Below the pieces are notes generated by a model. That model searched no databases. It saw only the letters and a list, made by a program, of their open reading frames with translations, and was not told the origin of the DNA. Shown piece by piece: positions 13,180-20,263 of a DNA stretch of 23,447 nucleotides. How positions within the stretch are numbered: position 1 is the first letter of the stretch; each line of letters opens with the position of its first letter. The position numbers and the translations under genes are program-made. Origin of the DNA: a virus; IMG/VR virus record IMGVR_UViG_3300040960_001862, positions 1 to 23,447 of that record; one strand, 5' to 3'.

Positions 13180-13352
13180 GATACCTCCGGTTGTTTCAGT
13201 TCAATGGAATAGCCAAGACTCTGGATCTTCTTTAACTGGAAACGGTCTAGTGTTTTTGTCCTGGTTAGATCTGAAAAGATCTGTGCAGTTTCACAGATTG
13301 GATAGTATAAGGTCTTTCCGTAGACCTGTTTTTGTTCGATGATGATTTTCAT
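13170..13352 (-). CDS. Hypothetical 60-aa protein
   Basis: The start is set at the ATG at 13352, preceded by AGAGGAAC; the frame is open to 13400 but that part overlaps the upstream gene and has no better site. The product begins MKIIIEQKQVYGKTLYYPI and ends in a Lys/Leu-rich helix and a short acidic tail. Nothing recognisable. It is the second gene of the accessory operon. Confidence 0.58.
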   Translation of the reverse strand: MKIIIEQKQVYGKTLYYPICETAQIFSDLTRTKTLDRFQLKKIQSLGYSIELKQPEVSWQ

Positions 13353-13362
13353 TTGTTCCTCT

Positions 13363-13539
13363 TTAGTTTGTTGGTTCAATGATCCAGAAGCACTCTCCAT
13401 CTGTTCCGACTCCGGAATGTGGAATGCCGAAATGATTAGCGTAGAAAAGAGCTTCCTTGATATCGGTTACTAGACATAACCAATCACACTCTGGATGCTC
13501 CGGATGTTTCGTGTAGAAACAGAAGAGTTTTGGGTTCAT
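13363..13539 (-). CDS. 58-aa Cys/His-containing hypothetical protein, first gene of the accessory operon
   Basis: Found by manual translation. The ATG at 13539 is preceded by GAGGACAAG, a good ribosome site, and a TATATA box lies just upstream. The product has four Cys and several His, for example KHPEHPECDWLCLV and TDGECFWII, so a small zinc-binding or redox domain is possible. The stop lies 10 nt before the next start. No family was recognised. The ribosome site and tight spacing make a real gene likely. Confidence 0.6.
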   Translation of the reverse strand: MNPKLFCFYTKHPEHPECDWLCLVTDIKEALFYANHFGIPHSGVGTDGECFWIIEPTN

Positions 13540-13563
13540 CTTGTCCTCGTATATATAAGGTAG

Positions 13564-13589
13564 AAAAAAACTGACCTGAATTAGTCAGT
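13564..13589 (-). terminator. Terminator-like hairpin in the leader of the accessory operon
   Basis: On the minus strand ACTGAC and GTCAGT form a 6-bp stem with an 8-base loop, followed directly by seven T (plus-strand A at 13564-13570). It lies about 25 nt upstream of the first accessory gene. It may insulate the operon from antisense transcription or act as an attenuator if the promoter is upstream, for example near the TTGTAC at 13599-13604. Confidence 0.7.
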
Positions 13590-14131
13590 AAAACCACCGT
13601 ACAACGTGTCATTATGGAACACAAGTATTTTTTGATCATTCTTGATCATTTTTTTTGGTCTTTTGCTCAAGGTCCAGGCATTTGCTCAGGTTATATCGTA
13701 TATCGTATATGATTTGTTTGGTTGTGGTTGTTCGATGGGTAGCTGTGGAAGGTTTGGAAACAAGCTGAGAAAGCAATTTTCCGGATCAAAACTTGACCAC
13801 CTGGACTTGCCCGATGCCTCCCAGCTCCTCCCAGTACCTCCCGTTTTTTATCACTGATAACTTTATCAGAACTTATAAGTCATTGATTTCATTGACTACC
13901 GTGCCTGCCGTATACGTTCTATATCGTATAATACTGAACATATCACTACTTTTAACTATCGATTAGCAATTAAACCACCGATTCGGTCCTCGTTTTCTCC
14001 CTGGTTCAAAAGGTATGGGGGGCACAAAATCGGCCCTTGGTCTGTGATAGGTCATCCCCTTCCCCCACACGGGGGGAATTTTTACTAGACGGTCTGATCA
14101 AAACTGATATAAATTGATCAAAAGGAGAAAC
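13590..14131. promoter_or_regulatory. Non-coding repeat-rich control region before the packaging operon (possible pac/origin)
   Basis: About 540 nt without a convincing gene, between divergent operons. It holds TTGATCATT twice with 10-bp spacing (13632, 13642); TATATCGTATATCGTATAT near 13692-13710 and a related tract at 13919-13930; and CCTCCC three times at exactly 10-bp spacing (13817, 13827, 13837). Also present are an inverted repeat CTGATAA-CT-TTATCAG (13854-13869), a perfect TATAAT at 13927-13932 and TGATCAAAA twice 20 bp apart (14095, 14115). Such phased short repeats suit protein-binding sites; a packaging-site or replication-origin role is inference from position next to the small terminase. 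Confidence 0.5.
14060..14083 (+). terminator. Intrinsic terminator upstream of the small terminase gene
   Basis: TTCCCCC (14060-14066) pairs with GGGGGAA (14072-14078) around a five-base loop, followed by TTTTT. It reads on the plus strand about 50 nt before the small terminase start, so the packaging operon promoter should lie between 14084 and 14131, or antitermination is used. Confidence 0.75.
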
Positions 14132-14617
14132 ATGAAAGACCCCAGACACCGAGTCAAGCAGAGAGACATTGAGATCAAGGAGAAGTTCGGAAAGATTCAG
14201 TGTGCTCCGATGGGTGCTCTCTGGTCCCAGGGCAAAGCGGCAGGTTTGACAGTCAAGAAGTTATCGGACAAGTCCGGACTTCCGGCCAATACAATCCGTG
14301 AGATGAACAGGAAATATGGGGAACTGGTGGAACTGCAGGTCCGAGCGAATCTCGGAGAGATTGCGGTCGATGCGTTACAGAACATGGTTGATCTGGCGTT
14401 CACTGCAGAGGATGAGAAGACTCGTTTCAATGCAACCAGAGACCTGTTGGACCGAGCAGGGTTCAAGCCGAAGACCGAATCGCACATTACTCAGGAAGTG
14501 ATCAAGAGGTCACCGAAGGAGATTGAAGAGGAAGCGAGGAAGAAGTTAGGCAACGAGTTAGCCGAGAAGTTACTCGGACTGTCATCGATAGAGGATGCAG
14601 AGATTGTAGAGACGTAA
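14132..14617 (+). CDS. terS: Terminase small subunit (probable)
   Basis: 161 aa. The ATG at 14132 is chosen over an upstream TTG because AAAGGAG lies in ideal position. An HTH-like N-terminal region is at about residues 38-60 (LTVKKLSDKSGLPANTIREM). Next is a helical core with DALQNMVDLAFTAEDEKTRF and ATRDLLDRAGFKPK, a pattern seen in small terminase and terminase-like DNA-packaging proteins. A charged C-terminal helix that could contact the large subunit ends the protein. It would recognise the packaging site, possibly in the repeat-rich region directly upstream. Direct evidence for TerS is context (first gene of the packaging operon) plus the HTH. Confidence 0.72.
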   Translation: MKDPRHRVKQRDIEIKEKFGKIQCAPMGALWSQGKAAGLTVKKLSDKSGLPANTIREMNRKYGELVELQVRANLGEIAVDALQNMVDLAFTAEDEKTRFNATRDLLDRAGFKPKTESHITQEVIKRSPKEIEEEARKKLGNELAEKLLGLSSIEDAEIVET

Positions 14618-14759
14618 ACGTTCATGGGCTTTGTTGGACACCACGGTCCGCACTCGGTAGTCGAGCCATCTTTTCGGCAGAGCGAATCTGTTGGAGGTCC
14701 ATGGGCAAACCGATAAACAATAGCAAGGAATTGTAAGGTGCGTCTCTTCAAATTTTGTA
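14618..14759 (+). other. 142-nt gap after terS with a strong orphan ribosome site
   Basis: No tRNA, promoter or terminator is recognisable. A 30-aa frame (14624-14716) and an 11-codon frame (14701-14736; ATG preceded by GGAGG a few bases upstream) can be read. The latter ends 23 nt before the next gene, which itself lacks a Shine-Dalgarno, so a leader-peptide coupling is possible but unproven. Confidence 0.3.
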
Positions 14760-15062
14760 ATGACTGTAATTATCGAATTCTTTGTGAACGTTATCGGAGA
14801 TGCTGGAGTGGCAACGTACCAGGGGAAAAAGGTCAGTCTGAACAAACCGTTTCGGACACCGAAGGAAAAGAAGAAGTTCGCAGTCTACGTGAAGAACGAT
14901 AAAGGCAATGTGATCAAGGTCCGTTTCGGAGATCCGAAGATGAGCATTAAAAAGGACCAGCCAGATCGCAAGAAAAGCTACTGTGCTCGTAGTGGTGGGA
15001 TCAAGGGAAAATCAGATCGAACTTCAGCGAACTACTGGAGTCGAAAGATGTGGAGTTGTTGA
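14760..15062 (+). CDS. DUF6321-like small phage protein
   Basis: 100 aa. The conserved segments are KKVSLNKPFRTPKEKKKFAV, VIKVRFGDPKMSIKKD, PDRKKSYCARSGG and the terminal NYWSRKMW. I recognise this from numerous marine phages, where it sits near terminase or structural genes and has no known role. It is basic, soluble and lacks a signal peptide. No Shine-Dalgarno is seen at the ATG at 14760. The only known pattern is the family motif order; function cannot be stated. The protein ends SC after the motif. Confidence 0.75.
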   Translation: MTVIIEFFVNVIGDAGVATYQGKKVSLNKPFRTPKEKKKFAVYVKNDKGNVIKVRFGDPKMSIKKDQPDRKKSYCARSGGIKGKSDRTSANYWSRKMWSC

Positions 15063-15141
15063 AGACAATTACGTGAAAACGGAAGTTGCTAGAGCAACTA
15101 CGTGAGGAACGAACGGAAACTTCTAAAGAGCAACTACATGA
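15063..15141 (+). repeat. Three imperfect repeats ending in the start of a small gene
   Basis: AGACAATTACGTGA (15063-15076), AGAGCAACTACGTGA (15091-15105) and AGAGCAACTACATGA (15127-15141) are clearly related. The third contains the ATG of the next gene; the second places a GTG in frame with it 12 codons upstream; the first has an out-of-frame GTG. AGTTGCT-AG-AGCAACT (15084-15099) is a 7-bp inverted repeat between them. Confidence 0.65.
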
Positions 15142-15293
15142 AAAAGAAGCCAGGACTGTACGCCAACATTCACAAGAAACGAAAATCTGGGAAGCCCATG
15201 AGGAAGAAAGGAGAGAAGGGAGCACCTACCGACAAAGCGTTTAAACAAGCAGCAAAGACTGCCAAACGGAACAAACCGAAAGGAACGAAATGA
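15138..15293 (+). CDS. Small basic conserved phage protein
   Basis: 51 aa from the ATG at 15138 with AAGAG upstream; a GTG at 15102 is an alternative start within the repeat array. The product (KKKPGLYANIHKKRKSGKPM and then RKKGEKGAPTDKAFKQA) is about 40% Lys/Arg. It matches the YANIH...RKPGSKGAPT pattern of small proteins that accompany the DUF6321-like gene in marine phages. It may bind nucleic acid or the packaging complex by charge; function unknown. Its TGA overlaps the next ATG. Confidence 0.72.
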   Translation: MKKKPGLYANIHKKRKSGKPMRKKGEKGAPTDKAFKQAAKTAKRNKPKGTK

Positions 15294-15400
15294 TGTACGG
15301 AAAAAAGAAAACGTCAAAGAAAGCGTTCAAACCGTGTGCAACGTGTCCGTCACCGAGCAAGTGCAAGATGGCCGGTAAATGCTTGAAAAAGAAAAAATAG
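15290..15400 (+). CDS. 36-aa Cys/Lys-rich peptide
   Basis: Found by manual translation; ATG at 15290 overlaps the previous stop and the frame runs 22 nt into the large terminase gene. The product is about one third Lys with four Cys, CATCPSPSKCKMAGKC, a layout suitable for one zinc. The two flanking overlaps support it as real. A charged packaging accessory is conceivable; no family known. Confidence 0.55.
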   Translation: MMYGKKKTSKKAFKPCATCPSPSKCKMAGKCLKKKK

Positions 15401-16863
15401 TAGTTGAGGCTCTAGAACTCCAGAAGGAGTACGAGGAAGCCAAGAAGTTCAACAAGCTATTATCTTACGAACCGTATCGGTATCAGGCAGAGTTTCACCG
15501 GAGCAGGGACGATTCTGGGAATCAGGCAAGGCAACGTTGTCTGATGGCTGGGAACAAGGTCGGGAAAACGTTCTGTGGTGCAGCAGAGATGGCATATCAT
15601 CTAACGGGACTGTATCCGGAGTGGTGGGATGGCTGGAGGTTCGACAGACCGATTCAAGCCTGGGCCGCAGGACAGAGTCACTATGCAACGAGAGACATTG
15701 TTCAGTGTGAACTTCTCGGAACTCCAGGAGATCCGGATGCACAGGGAACAGCAGCGATACCGAGAGAATTGATTCTATCGACAGAAAGAAACCCTGGGGT
15801 TCCCAACGGGATCGGCATGGTGCTGGTCAAGCATGTCAATGGGAAGAGCAGACTCCAGTTCAAATCATATGACAGTGGTGCTTCTGCCTGGATGGGAGTA
15901 GCCGTAGACGTAGTTTGGATGGACGAGGAACCACCGCAGGACATTTACTCTCAATCACTTCGTGCATCATTGAAGAACGGGGGTCCGGTCTATCTGACGT
16001 TCACACCGGAACGGGGAGTAACCGGAGTTGTTCAGAACTTTTTGAATGATCGAAAGCCTTCGCAGCAACTGGTGACAGCTTCCTGGGACGATGCTCCGCA
16101 TTTATCTGAAGATGTAAAACAGGAGATTCTCTCAGCGTTACCGTTGCATGAGCGTCAAATGAGATCCAAGGGAATTCCGGTACTTGGAAGTGGACAAGTC
16201 TTTCCGATTGCAGAGGAATCCTTTTCGGTCAGAGCTTTTGAAATTCCGGAACACTGGCCGAGGATCTGTGGGATCGACTTCGGTTTTGACCATCCGACTG
16301 CAGCAATCTGGGTAGCCTGGGACCGTGACACCGACACGGCTTATCTCTATGACAGTTACTGTCAGTCCGGTGCAGCAATGTTGCAACATGCCGAAGCAAT
16401 CAAACTCCGAGGGAACTGGATTCCGGTAGCTTGGCCTCATGACGGGAGCATTCATGACAAGGGAAGTGGACATGCCTTAGCCGATCAGTATCGCAGGGCT
16501 GGAGTCAATTTCTTGGGTTCCCACTTTCACAATCCGGAAGGCGGAATTGCTGTCGAACCAGGAATCATGGCCATGATCACAAGGTTTCAAACAGGACGGT
16601 TGAAGGTCTTCGATCATTTGCAGGATTGGTACAAGGAATACAGAATCTATCACCGCAAGGACGGAAAGATTGTCAGAAAGAATGATGACCTGATGTCCGC
16701 CACCCGTTATGCCGTTCAATCTCTTCGGTATGCCACAGTTCGGACCTGGAGACCCAGAGCAGAGGTAGCCGAGGGTTCTTTGTCAGATCGCACTTTTGAC
16801 CCTTTCAACCATTGGAGAGCATGGCCAGAGGATACAACCCCGTCTCCCGTGTGGAGGAACTGA
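15379..16863 (+). CDS. terL: Terminase large subunit
   Basis: 494 aa, the usual size. The ATPase half has Walker A AGNKVGKT at residues 57-64 and Walker B VVWMDEE at about 178-184. A coupling motif, YLTFTPERG, is at about 205-213. The nuclease half starts at about 296 with GIDFGFDHPTA (D300) and has a late acidic NDDLMSATRYA (about 435-445). It drives DNA into the procapsid and cuts concatemers, docking on the portal encoded at 18626. The start lies inside the preceding 36-aa gene. The 3' end overlaps the next gene by 43 nt. No defect is seen. Confidence 0.95.
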   Translation: MLEKEKIVVEALELQKEYEEAKKFNKLLSYEPYRYQAEFHRSRDDSGNQARQRCLMAGNKVGKTFCGAAEMAYHLTGLYPEWWDGWRFDRPIQAWAAGQSHYATRDIVQCELLGTPGDPDAQGTAAIPRELILSTERNPGVPNGIGMVLVKHVNGKSRLQFKSYDSGASAWMGVAVDVVWMDEEPPQDIYSQSLRASLKNGGPVYLTFTPERGVTGVVQNFLNDRKPSQQLVTASWDDAPHLSEDVKQEILSALPLHERQMRSKGIPVLGSGQVFPIAEESFSVRAFEIPEHWPRICGIDFGFDHPTAAIWVAWDRDTDTAYLYDSYCQSGAAMLQHAEAIKLRGNWIPVAWPHDGSIHDKGSGHALADQYRRAGVNFLGSHFHNPEGGIAVEPGIMAMITRFQTGRLKVFDHLQDWYKEYRIYHRKDGKIVRKNDDLMSATRYAVQSLRYATVRTWRPRAEVAEGSLSDRTFDPFNHWRAWPEDTTPSPVWRN

Positions 16864-17279
16864 GACAACGTTTTGAAACAGTCCGACAACAAGGACTTTC
16901 GGCACAGCAGTCGTACCAGCAGGACTATCCTCAGTATCGAAGTGCCTACGATGAAGCAGTTGCCTTTGAACCCCAGGTTCGGAGTGCCTACGATGCTTTT
17001 CAAGCGGAAAGGACTCAGGCCCGTCTGGATGCATATAACGCACTGTTATCGACCTACGAGGGTCTCCAGGCCAATTACAAGGCATACGAACCGACTCTTC
17101 AGCAGTACCAGACCACGATGCAACAGAGTGGCGCAGAGCTAGACCAGATCAACGAGATGCTTCCGTCCTTGTTGAAACAGATTGAAGTGGAACGAGATCC
17201 GAGGAAACAGGGAATTCGCAGAGACTATCAGCAAAGCATTCTGACTTCTACCGTCCGGAGTCCTTCAGCCATCCGATGA
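16821..17279 (+). CDS. Coiled-coil protein between terminase and portal
   Basis: 152 aa from the ATG at 16821, with GGAG a few bases upstream and inside the end of terL. It is Gln/Tyr/Glu-rich and nearly all helical (SRVEELRQRFETVRQQGLSA; ALLSTYEGLQANYKAYEP), consistent with a long coiled coil. There is no TM or catalytic motif. The position is typical for small structural or assembly proteins in podovirus late operons. Its stop overlaps the next gene's start (ATGA). A core or internal virion component is possible; function unknown. Confidence 0.65.
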   Translation: MARGYNPVSRVEELRQRFETVRQQGLSAQQSYQQDYPQYRSAYDEAVAFEPQVRSAYDAFQAERTQARLDAYNALLSTYEGLQANYKAYEPTLQQYQTTMQQSGAELDQINEMLPSLLKQIEVERDPRKQGIRRDYQQSILTSTVRSPSAIR

Positions 17280-17731
17280 TTGAAAAGTGTACTCTAGCCG
17301 ATATAGATGCCTTGATGGCAGATCTCCGGAACATGTATGTCGAAATGGCTCCCTTCGGAAAGATGGATGAAGAGAAATGTATTTCGTTTCTAACAGACAG
17401 CATTCAGCACCACGTAGTTCTGAAGAAGACCGAAGAGGAAAAACTCTTGGGACACATGGGTCTCAGAGTCGAAAGTCACTGGTACACCAAGGACGTAGCG
17501 CTCTACGAATACTACTGTTACGTCAACCCAGAACACCGCAAGACCCGTACTGCTTTTGATTTATACAAAGTATCGAAGCACATTGCCAAGGAAGCCAAAG
17601 TCCCTTTTTACTATGGAACCTTCCGCAAGCCGGAATCTGATTTTGAACGAGTGAATAAGTTTCTGAAGCGCCAAGGGGGGCAACAGATCGGGTCACAATA
17701 TTTTATAGGAGTGAGTGATGTCGTTATTTAG
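17276..17731 (+). CDS. GNAT acetyltransferase-like protein
   Basis: 151 aa. N-terminal LADIDALMADLRNMYVEMAP resembles the first GNAT helix pair. A central beta strand series (LLGHMGLRVESHW, then LYEYYCYVNPEHRKTRTAF) is the motif A-like part, where the arginine-lysine turn would contact acetyl-CoA. The end has a VNKFLKRQGGQQIG segment like a late GNAT helix. It may acetylate a protein or metabolite, or be a degenerate fold used structurally. Proteins like this recur between terminase and portal genes in marine podoviruses. Activity is not shown by the sequence; the pyrophosphate-binding loop is not canonical (Q/RxxGxG/A not clear). Confidence 0.55.
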   Translation: MIEKCTLADIDALMADLRNMYVEMAPFGKMDEEKCISFLTDSIQHHVVLKKTEEEKLLGHMGLRVESHWYTKDVALYEYYCYVNPEHRKTRTAFDLYKVSKHIAKEAKVPFYYGTFRKPESDFERVNKFLKRQGGQQIGSQYFIGVSDVVI

Positions 17732-18629
17732 TGATTTTGTAGACAGAAACACGAAGGACTTACAGAAAGGCGGACAGCAGATCATCGATCAGACCAGGAA
17801 CGTCATCGACCAGAACACGGATACTCTGACAAAGCCATTATTCGGAGGTCCGATCAATCTATCGGGAACAAATGGTGGTGGCAAAGGTGCTCCGAGTTAT
17901 TCTGCTCCTTCAATCAACATCAACATCCCCACACCGAATCTGGACCAGGATCTTGCGGCCCCTGTGGTCGAAGCAATCCAGGACATCAATGTGCCTAGAC
18001 CGAACACCGACCAGGACTTAACGAAGATCAGTGTCCAGGGGTTGCAGGAGTCTGCAGTTGAACAAGGGACGCAGTTACAGCAGGAAGCGATCAATACGGG
18101 CACAAAGATCCAGGAAACCGTAGTCCAAGCAGGTAGCAATCTGCAGGAAGCAGCAGTGCAAGCAGGGTCGTCAATCTCCGGAGGTCAAAGCAATCCAACC
18201 TTGGAAAATGCTGCGGAGCAGGTAACGACCTATGTAGAAGAAAAAGTAATGCCTGTGGTCAATGATGTAGCAAAGTTCTACACAGAGAATTATCCAGCCG
18301 TAAAGTTAGCCCAGGAAACAGTCCATGAATTTGAAAAAGTGACCCCGAATCTAGAGTTGCTCGGTTCAATGGATCTAGCAGGTGGTAAATCAGTAAAGGA
18401 CACTTCTGACCCAATGCCATCGGCAGATCTGGATGCTAAGGATTTCACAGGGAACGATGATCCTTTTGGAAATATTGAGACAGCAACGACCAAGGCAGAC
18501 AAGATGACGGAGGAGGAAAGACTCCGCAGAATCAGAAGACTGATGTTGAACCGATATGGTCGAGAAGACACGATTTTAACTGGGGCAAAAGATCCGCTGA
18601 ATCGTAGAAGATATGCGAGTGCATTATGA
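17718..18629 (+). CDS. Late structural/assembly protein, Gln/Pro-rich
   Basis: 303 aa from the ATG at 17718 (AGGAG six bases upstream; a GTG three bases earlier is unlikely). The first 70 residues are polar. Next come related elements INIPTPNLDQDLAAPVV and INVPRPNTDQDLTKIS, and a helical repeat region (EQGTQLQQEAINTGTKIQET; VVQAGSNLQEAAVQAGSS). The C-terminus is basic, RIRRLMLNRYGREDTILTGA, a tail remembered from portal-adjacent phage proteins. It overlaps the portal gene by 4 nt. An internal virion or portal-adaptor role is plausible; the family could not be named. Confidence 0.6.
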   Translation: MSLFSDFVDRNTKDLQKGGQQIIDQTRNVIDQNTDTLTKPLFGGPINLSGTNGGGKGAPSYSAPSININIPTPNLDQDLAAPVVEAIQDINVPRPNTDQDLTKISVQGLQESAVEQGTQLQQEAINTGTKIQETVVQAGSNLQEAAVQAGSSISGGQSNPTLENAAEQVTTYVEEKVMPVVNDVAKFYTENYPAVKLAQETVHEFEKVTPNLELLGSMDLAGGKSVKDTSDPMPSADLDAKDFTGNDDPFGNIETATTKADKMTEEERLRRIRRLMLNRYGREDTILTGAKDPLNRRRYASAL

Positions 18630-20263
18630 ACATTCTCGAAGAATACGAGGCACTGAAAAGCGATAGAGGCAACTGGGAGAACCAGTGGCAGGATATTGCA
18701 GAACTGATGATTCCTCGCAGAGCAGACTTTACCAATCGGTATCGTGCTTCCGGAGAACAGAGGAGAGATCGGATCTATGAATCCACAGCAGTCCGTGCCT
18801 TGGTCCGAGGAGCATCCGGTCTTCACAATACGTTGACCAGCAATACGGTTCCCTGGTTTTCATTGGAGACCGAAGATCCGCAGTTGATGAAAGAGAGAGA
18901 AGTCCAGTTGTGGCTGGAAGAAACCACACGTAGAACGATGGCTGTTTTCAATTCTCCTCAGAGCAGTTTCCATTCTTCGATCCATGAATACTTTCTGGAT
19001 CTGATGGCTTTCGGGACAGCAGTCCTTTTTGTTTCCAATGAACCTCCCTTCGGTCCGGTCTTCCGGTCCTATTTCTTAGGACACTGTTACATCGCAGAAG
19101 ACAAACTCGGCAGAGTAGATGCTATCTACCGGACCTTCTGGGACACGGCACGATCTCTCTACCGTCAGTTCGGAGAATCGCTATCTGATGAAATCAAAAA
19201 GGCAGCAGACAACAATCCCTTTGAACGCTTTGAAATTCTTCATTGTGTCAAACCTCGGAACAAGTCCGGCAAGGGACAACTGTCGAAACCGTATTTATCG
19301 GCATACATTGAAACAGCAACTAGGAAGGAAATCCGAGAAGGAGGTTTTGAGGAGTTACCGTACATTGTCAGTCGATGGCAAAAGAACAGTATGGAAGTCT
19401 ACGGACGAGGACCAGGAATCGAAGCATTGCCGGATGTCCGGATGATCAATGAGATGGAACGAATTGGTCTGATTGCTCTTCAAAAAGTAGTCGATCCTCC
19501 GATGTTACTGCCAGACGATGGATTCCTCGGACCCGTAAGACTCCAGCCAGGAGGCTTGAACTATTTCAGAGCCGGACTTGGACCACAGGATCGAATCACT
19601 CCGTTGATCACAAATGCCAGAATTGATCTCAATGAAGCAAAAATGGGTCAGGTCCGGAATGCGATTGAACGAGCATTCTACATTGATCTCCTGGAACTCC
19701 CTGGACCAACTGCTGCAGACGGGGATGTCCTCCGGTTTTCGGCAACAGAGATTGCTGCAAGGCAGAGAGACAGACTTTCGATCCTTGGACCCATTGTCGC
19801 TCGTCAAGAAGTTGAACTGCTTGGACCTCTGGTCTTGAGAACAGTATCGATTCTCTTACGAAATGGTTCCCTTCCGGAAGCACCACAGTCCTTGCAACAG
19901 GCAGAGTTCAAAATCTCGTATTCCAATCCGGTAGCGATTGCTCAGAGATCCGGTGAACTCGCTTCGATTTCACAGTTGATTCAGTTCCTTGTTCCATTTG
20001 CACAACTTGATCCGACGGTCATTGAACGTTTTGAAACCGGAAGAGTTGCCGAATTGGCAGCAGAGATTTTAAAAGTTTCTCCCTCAGTTTTCCGTACAGA
20101 AGCCGAACGGGATCAGAAGAAGAACGAGGAACTTCAGCAACAGCAGATGATGGAACAGATGCAACAGGCTCAAGTAATTGCCCAACAACAGTCTTTGATT
20201 TCACAGTCTCGCAGAGACGAATCCGTAGCAACTCTTAATGAAGCAAAAGCCAGAAGCGCATGA
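18626..20263 (+). CDS. Head-to-tail connector / portal protein (PF12236-like)
   Basis: 545 aa, matching podovirus portals in length. N-terminal family signatures are NWENQWQDIAELMIPRRADF and RRDRIYESTAVRALVRGASG, then a LHNTLTSNTVPWFSLE region. The middle carries MEVYGRGPGIEALPDVR with downstream residues, typical of T7-type connectors. The C-terminal about 50 residues are Gln-rich coiled coil (EELQQQQMMEQMQQAQ). It forms the dodecameric ring at the head vertex through which terminase packages DNA and to which the tail attaches. The stop overlaps the next start (ATGA). The assignment is strong. Confidence 0.94.
   Translation: MNILEEYEALKSDRGNWENQWQDIAELMIPRRADFTNRYRASGEQRRDRIYESTAVRALVRGASGLHNTLTSNTVPWFSLETEDPQLMKEREVQLWLEETTRRTMAVFNSPQSSFHSSIHEYFLDLMAFGTAVLFVSNEPPFGPVFRSYFLGHCYIAEDKLGRVDAIYRTFWDTARSLYRQFGESLSDEIKKAADNNPFERFEILHCVKPRNKSGKGQLSKPYLSAYIETATRKEIREGGFEELPYIVSRWQKNSMEVYGRGPGIEALPDVRMINEMERIGLIALQKVVDPPMLLPDDGFLGPVRLQPGGLNYFRAGLGPQDRITPLITNARIDLNEAKMGQVRNAIERAFYIDLLELPGPTAADGDVLRFSATEIAARQRDRLSILGPIVARQEVELLGPLVLRTVSILLRNGSLPEAPQSLQQAEFKISYSNPVAIAQRSGELASISQLIQFLVPFAQLDPTVIERFETGRVAELAAEILKVSPSVFRTEAERDQKKNEELQQQQMMEQMQQAQVIAQQQSLISQSRRDESVATLNEAKARSA

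Noticed and set aside
13817-13843. CRISPR-like array or tandem repeat
   Set aside because: The repeated unit is only 6-8 nt with 10-bp period and no spacers; a protein-binding site is more likely.
13642-13857. 71-aa plus-strand frame in the non-coding region
   Set aside because: No ribosome site, composition unlike its neighbours, and it runs through the phased repeats; treated as chance.
14618-14759. tRNA or small RNA gene after terS
   Set aside because: No T-arm consensus and no cloverleaf could be folded by eye; no promoter or terminator around it.
14738-14902. GTG-started frame with CxxC overlapping the DUF6321-like gene
   Set aside because: AAGG upstream is tempting, but the overlapping frame contains the recognisable DUF6321 motifs, so this one is taken as a shadow.
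18290-18826. 178-aa minus-strand frame across the portal start
   Set aside because: Antisense to two well-supported overlapping late genes; no ribosome site or motif.
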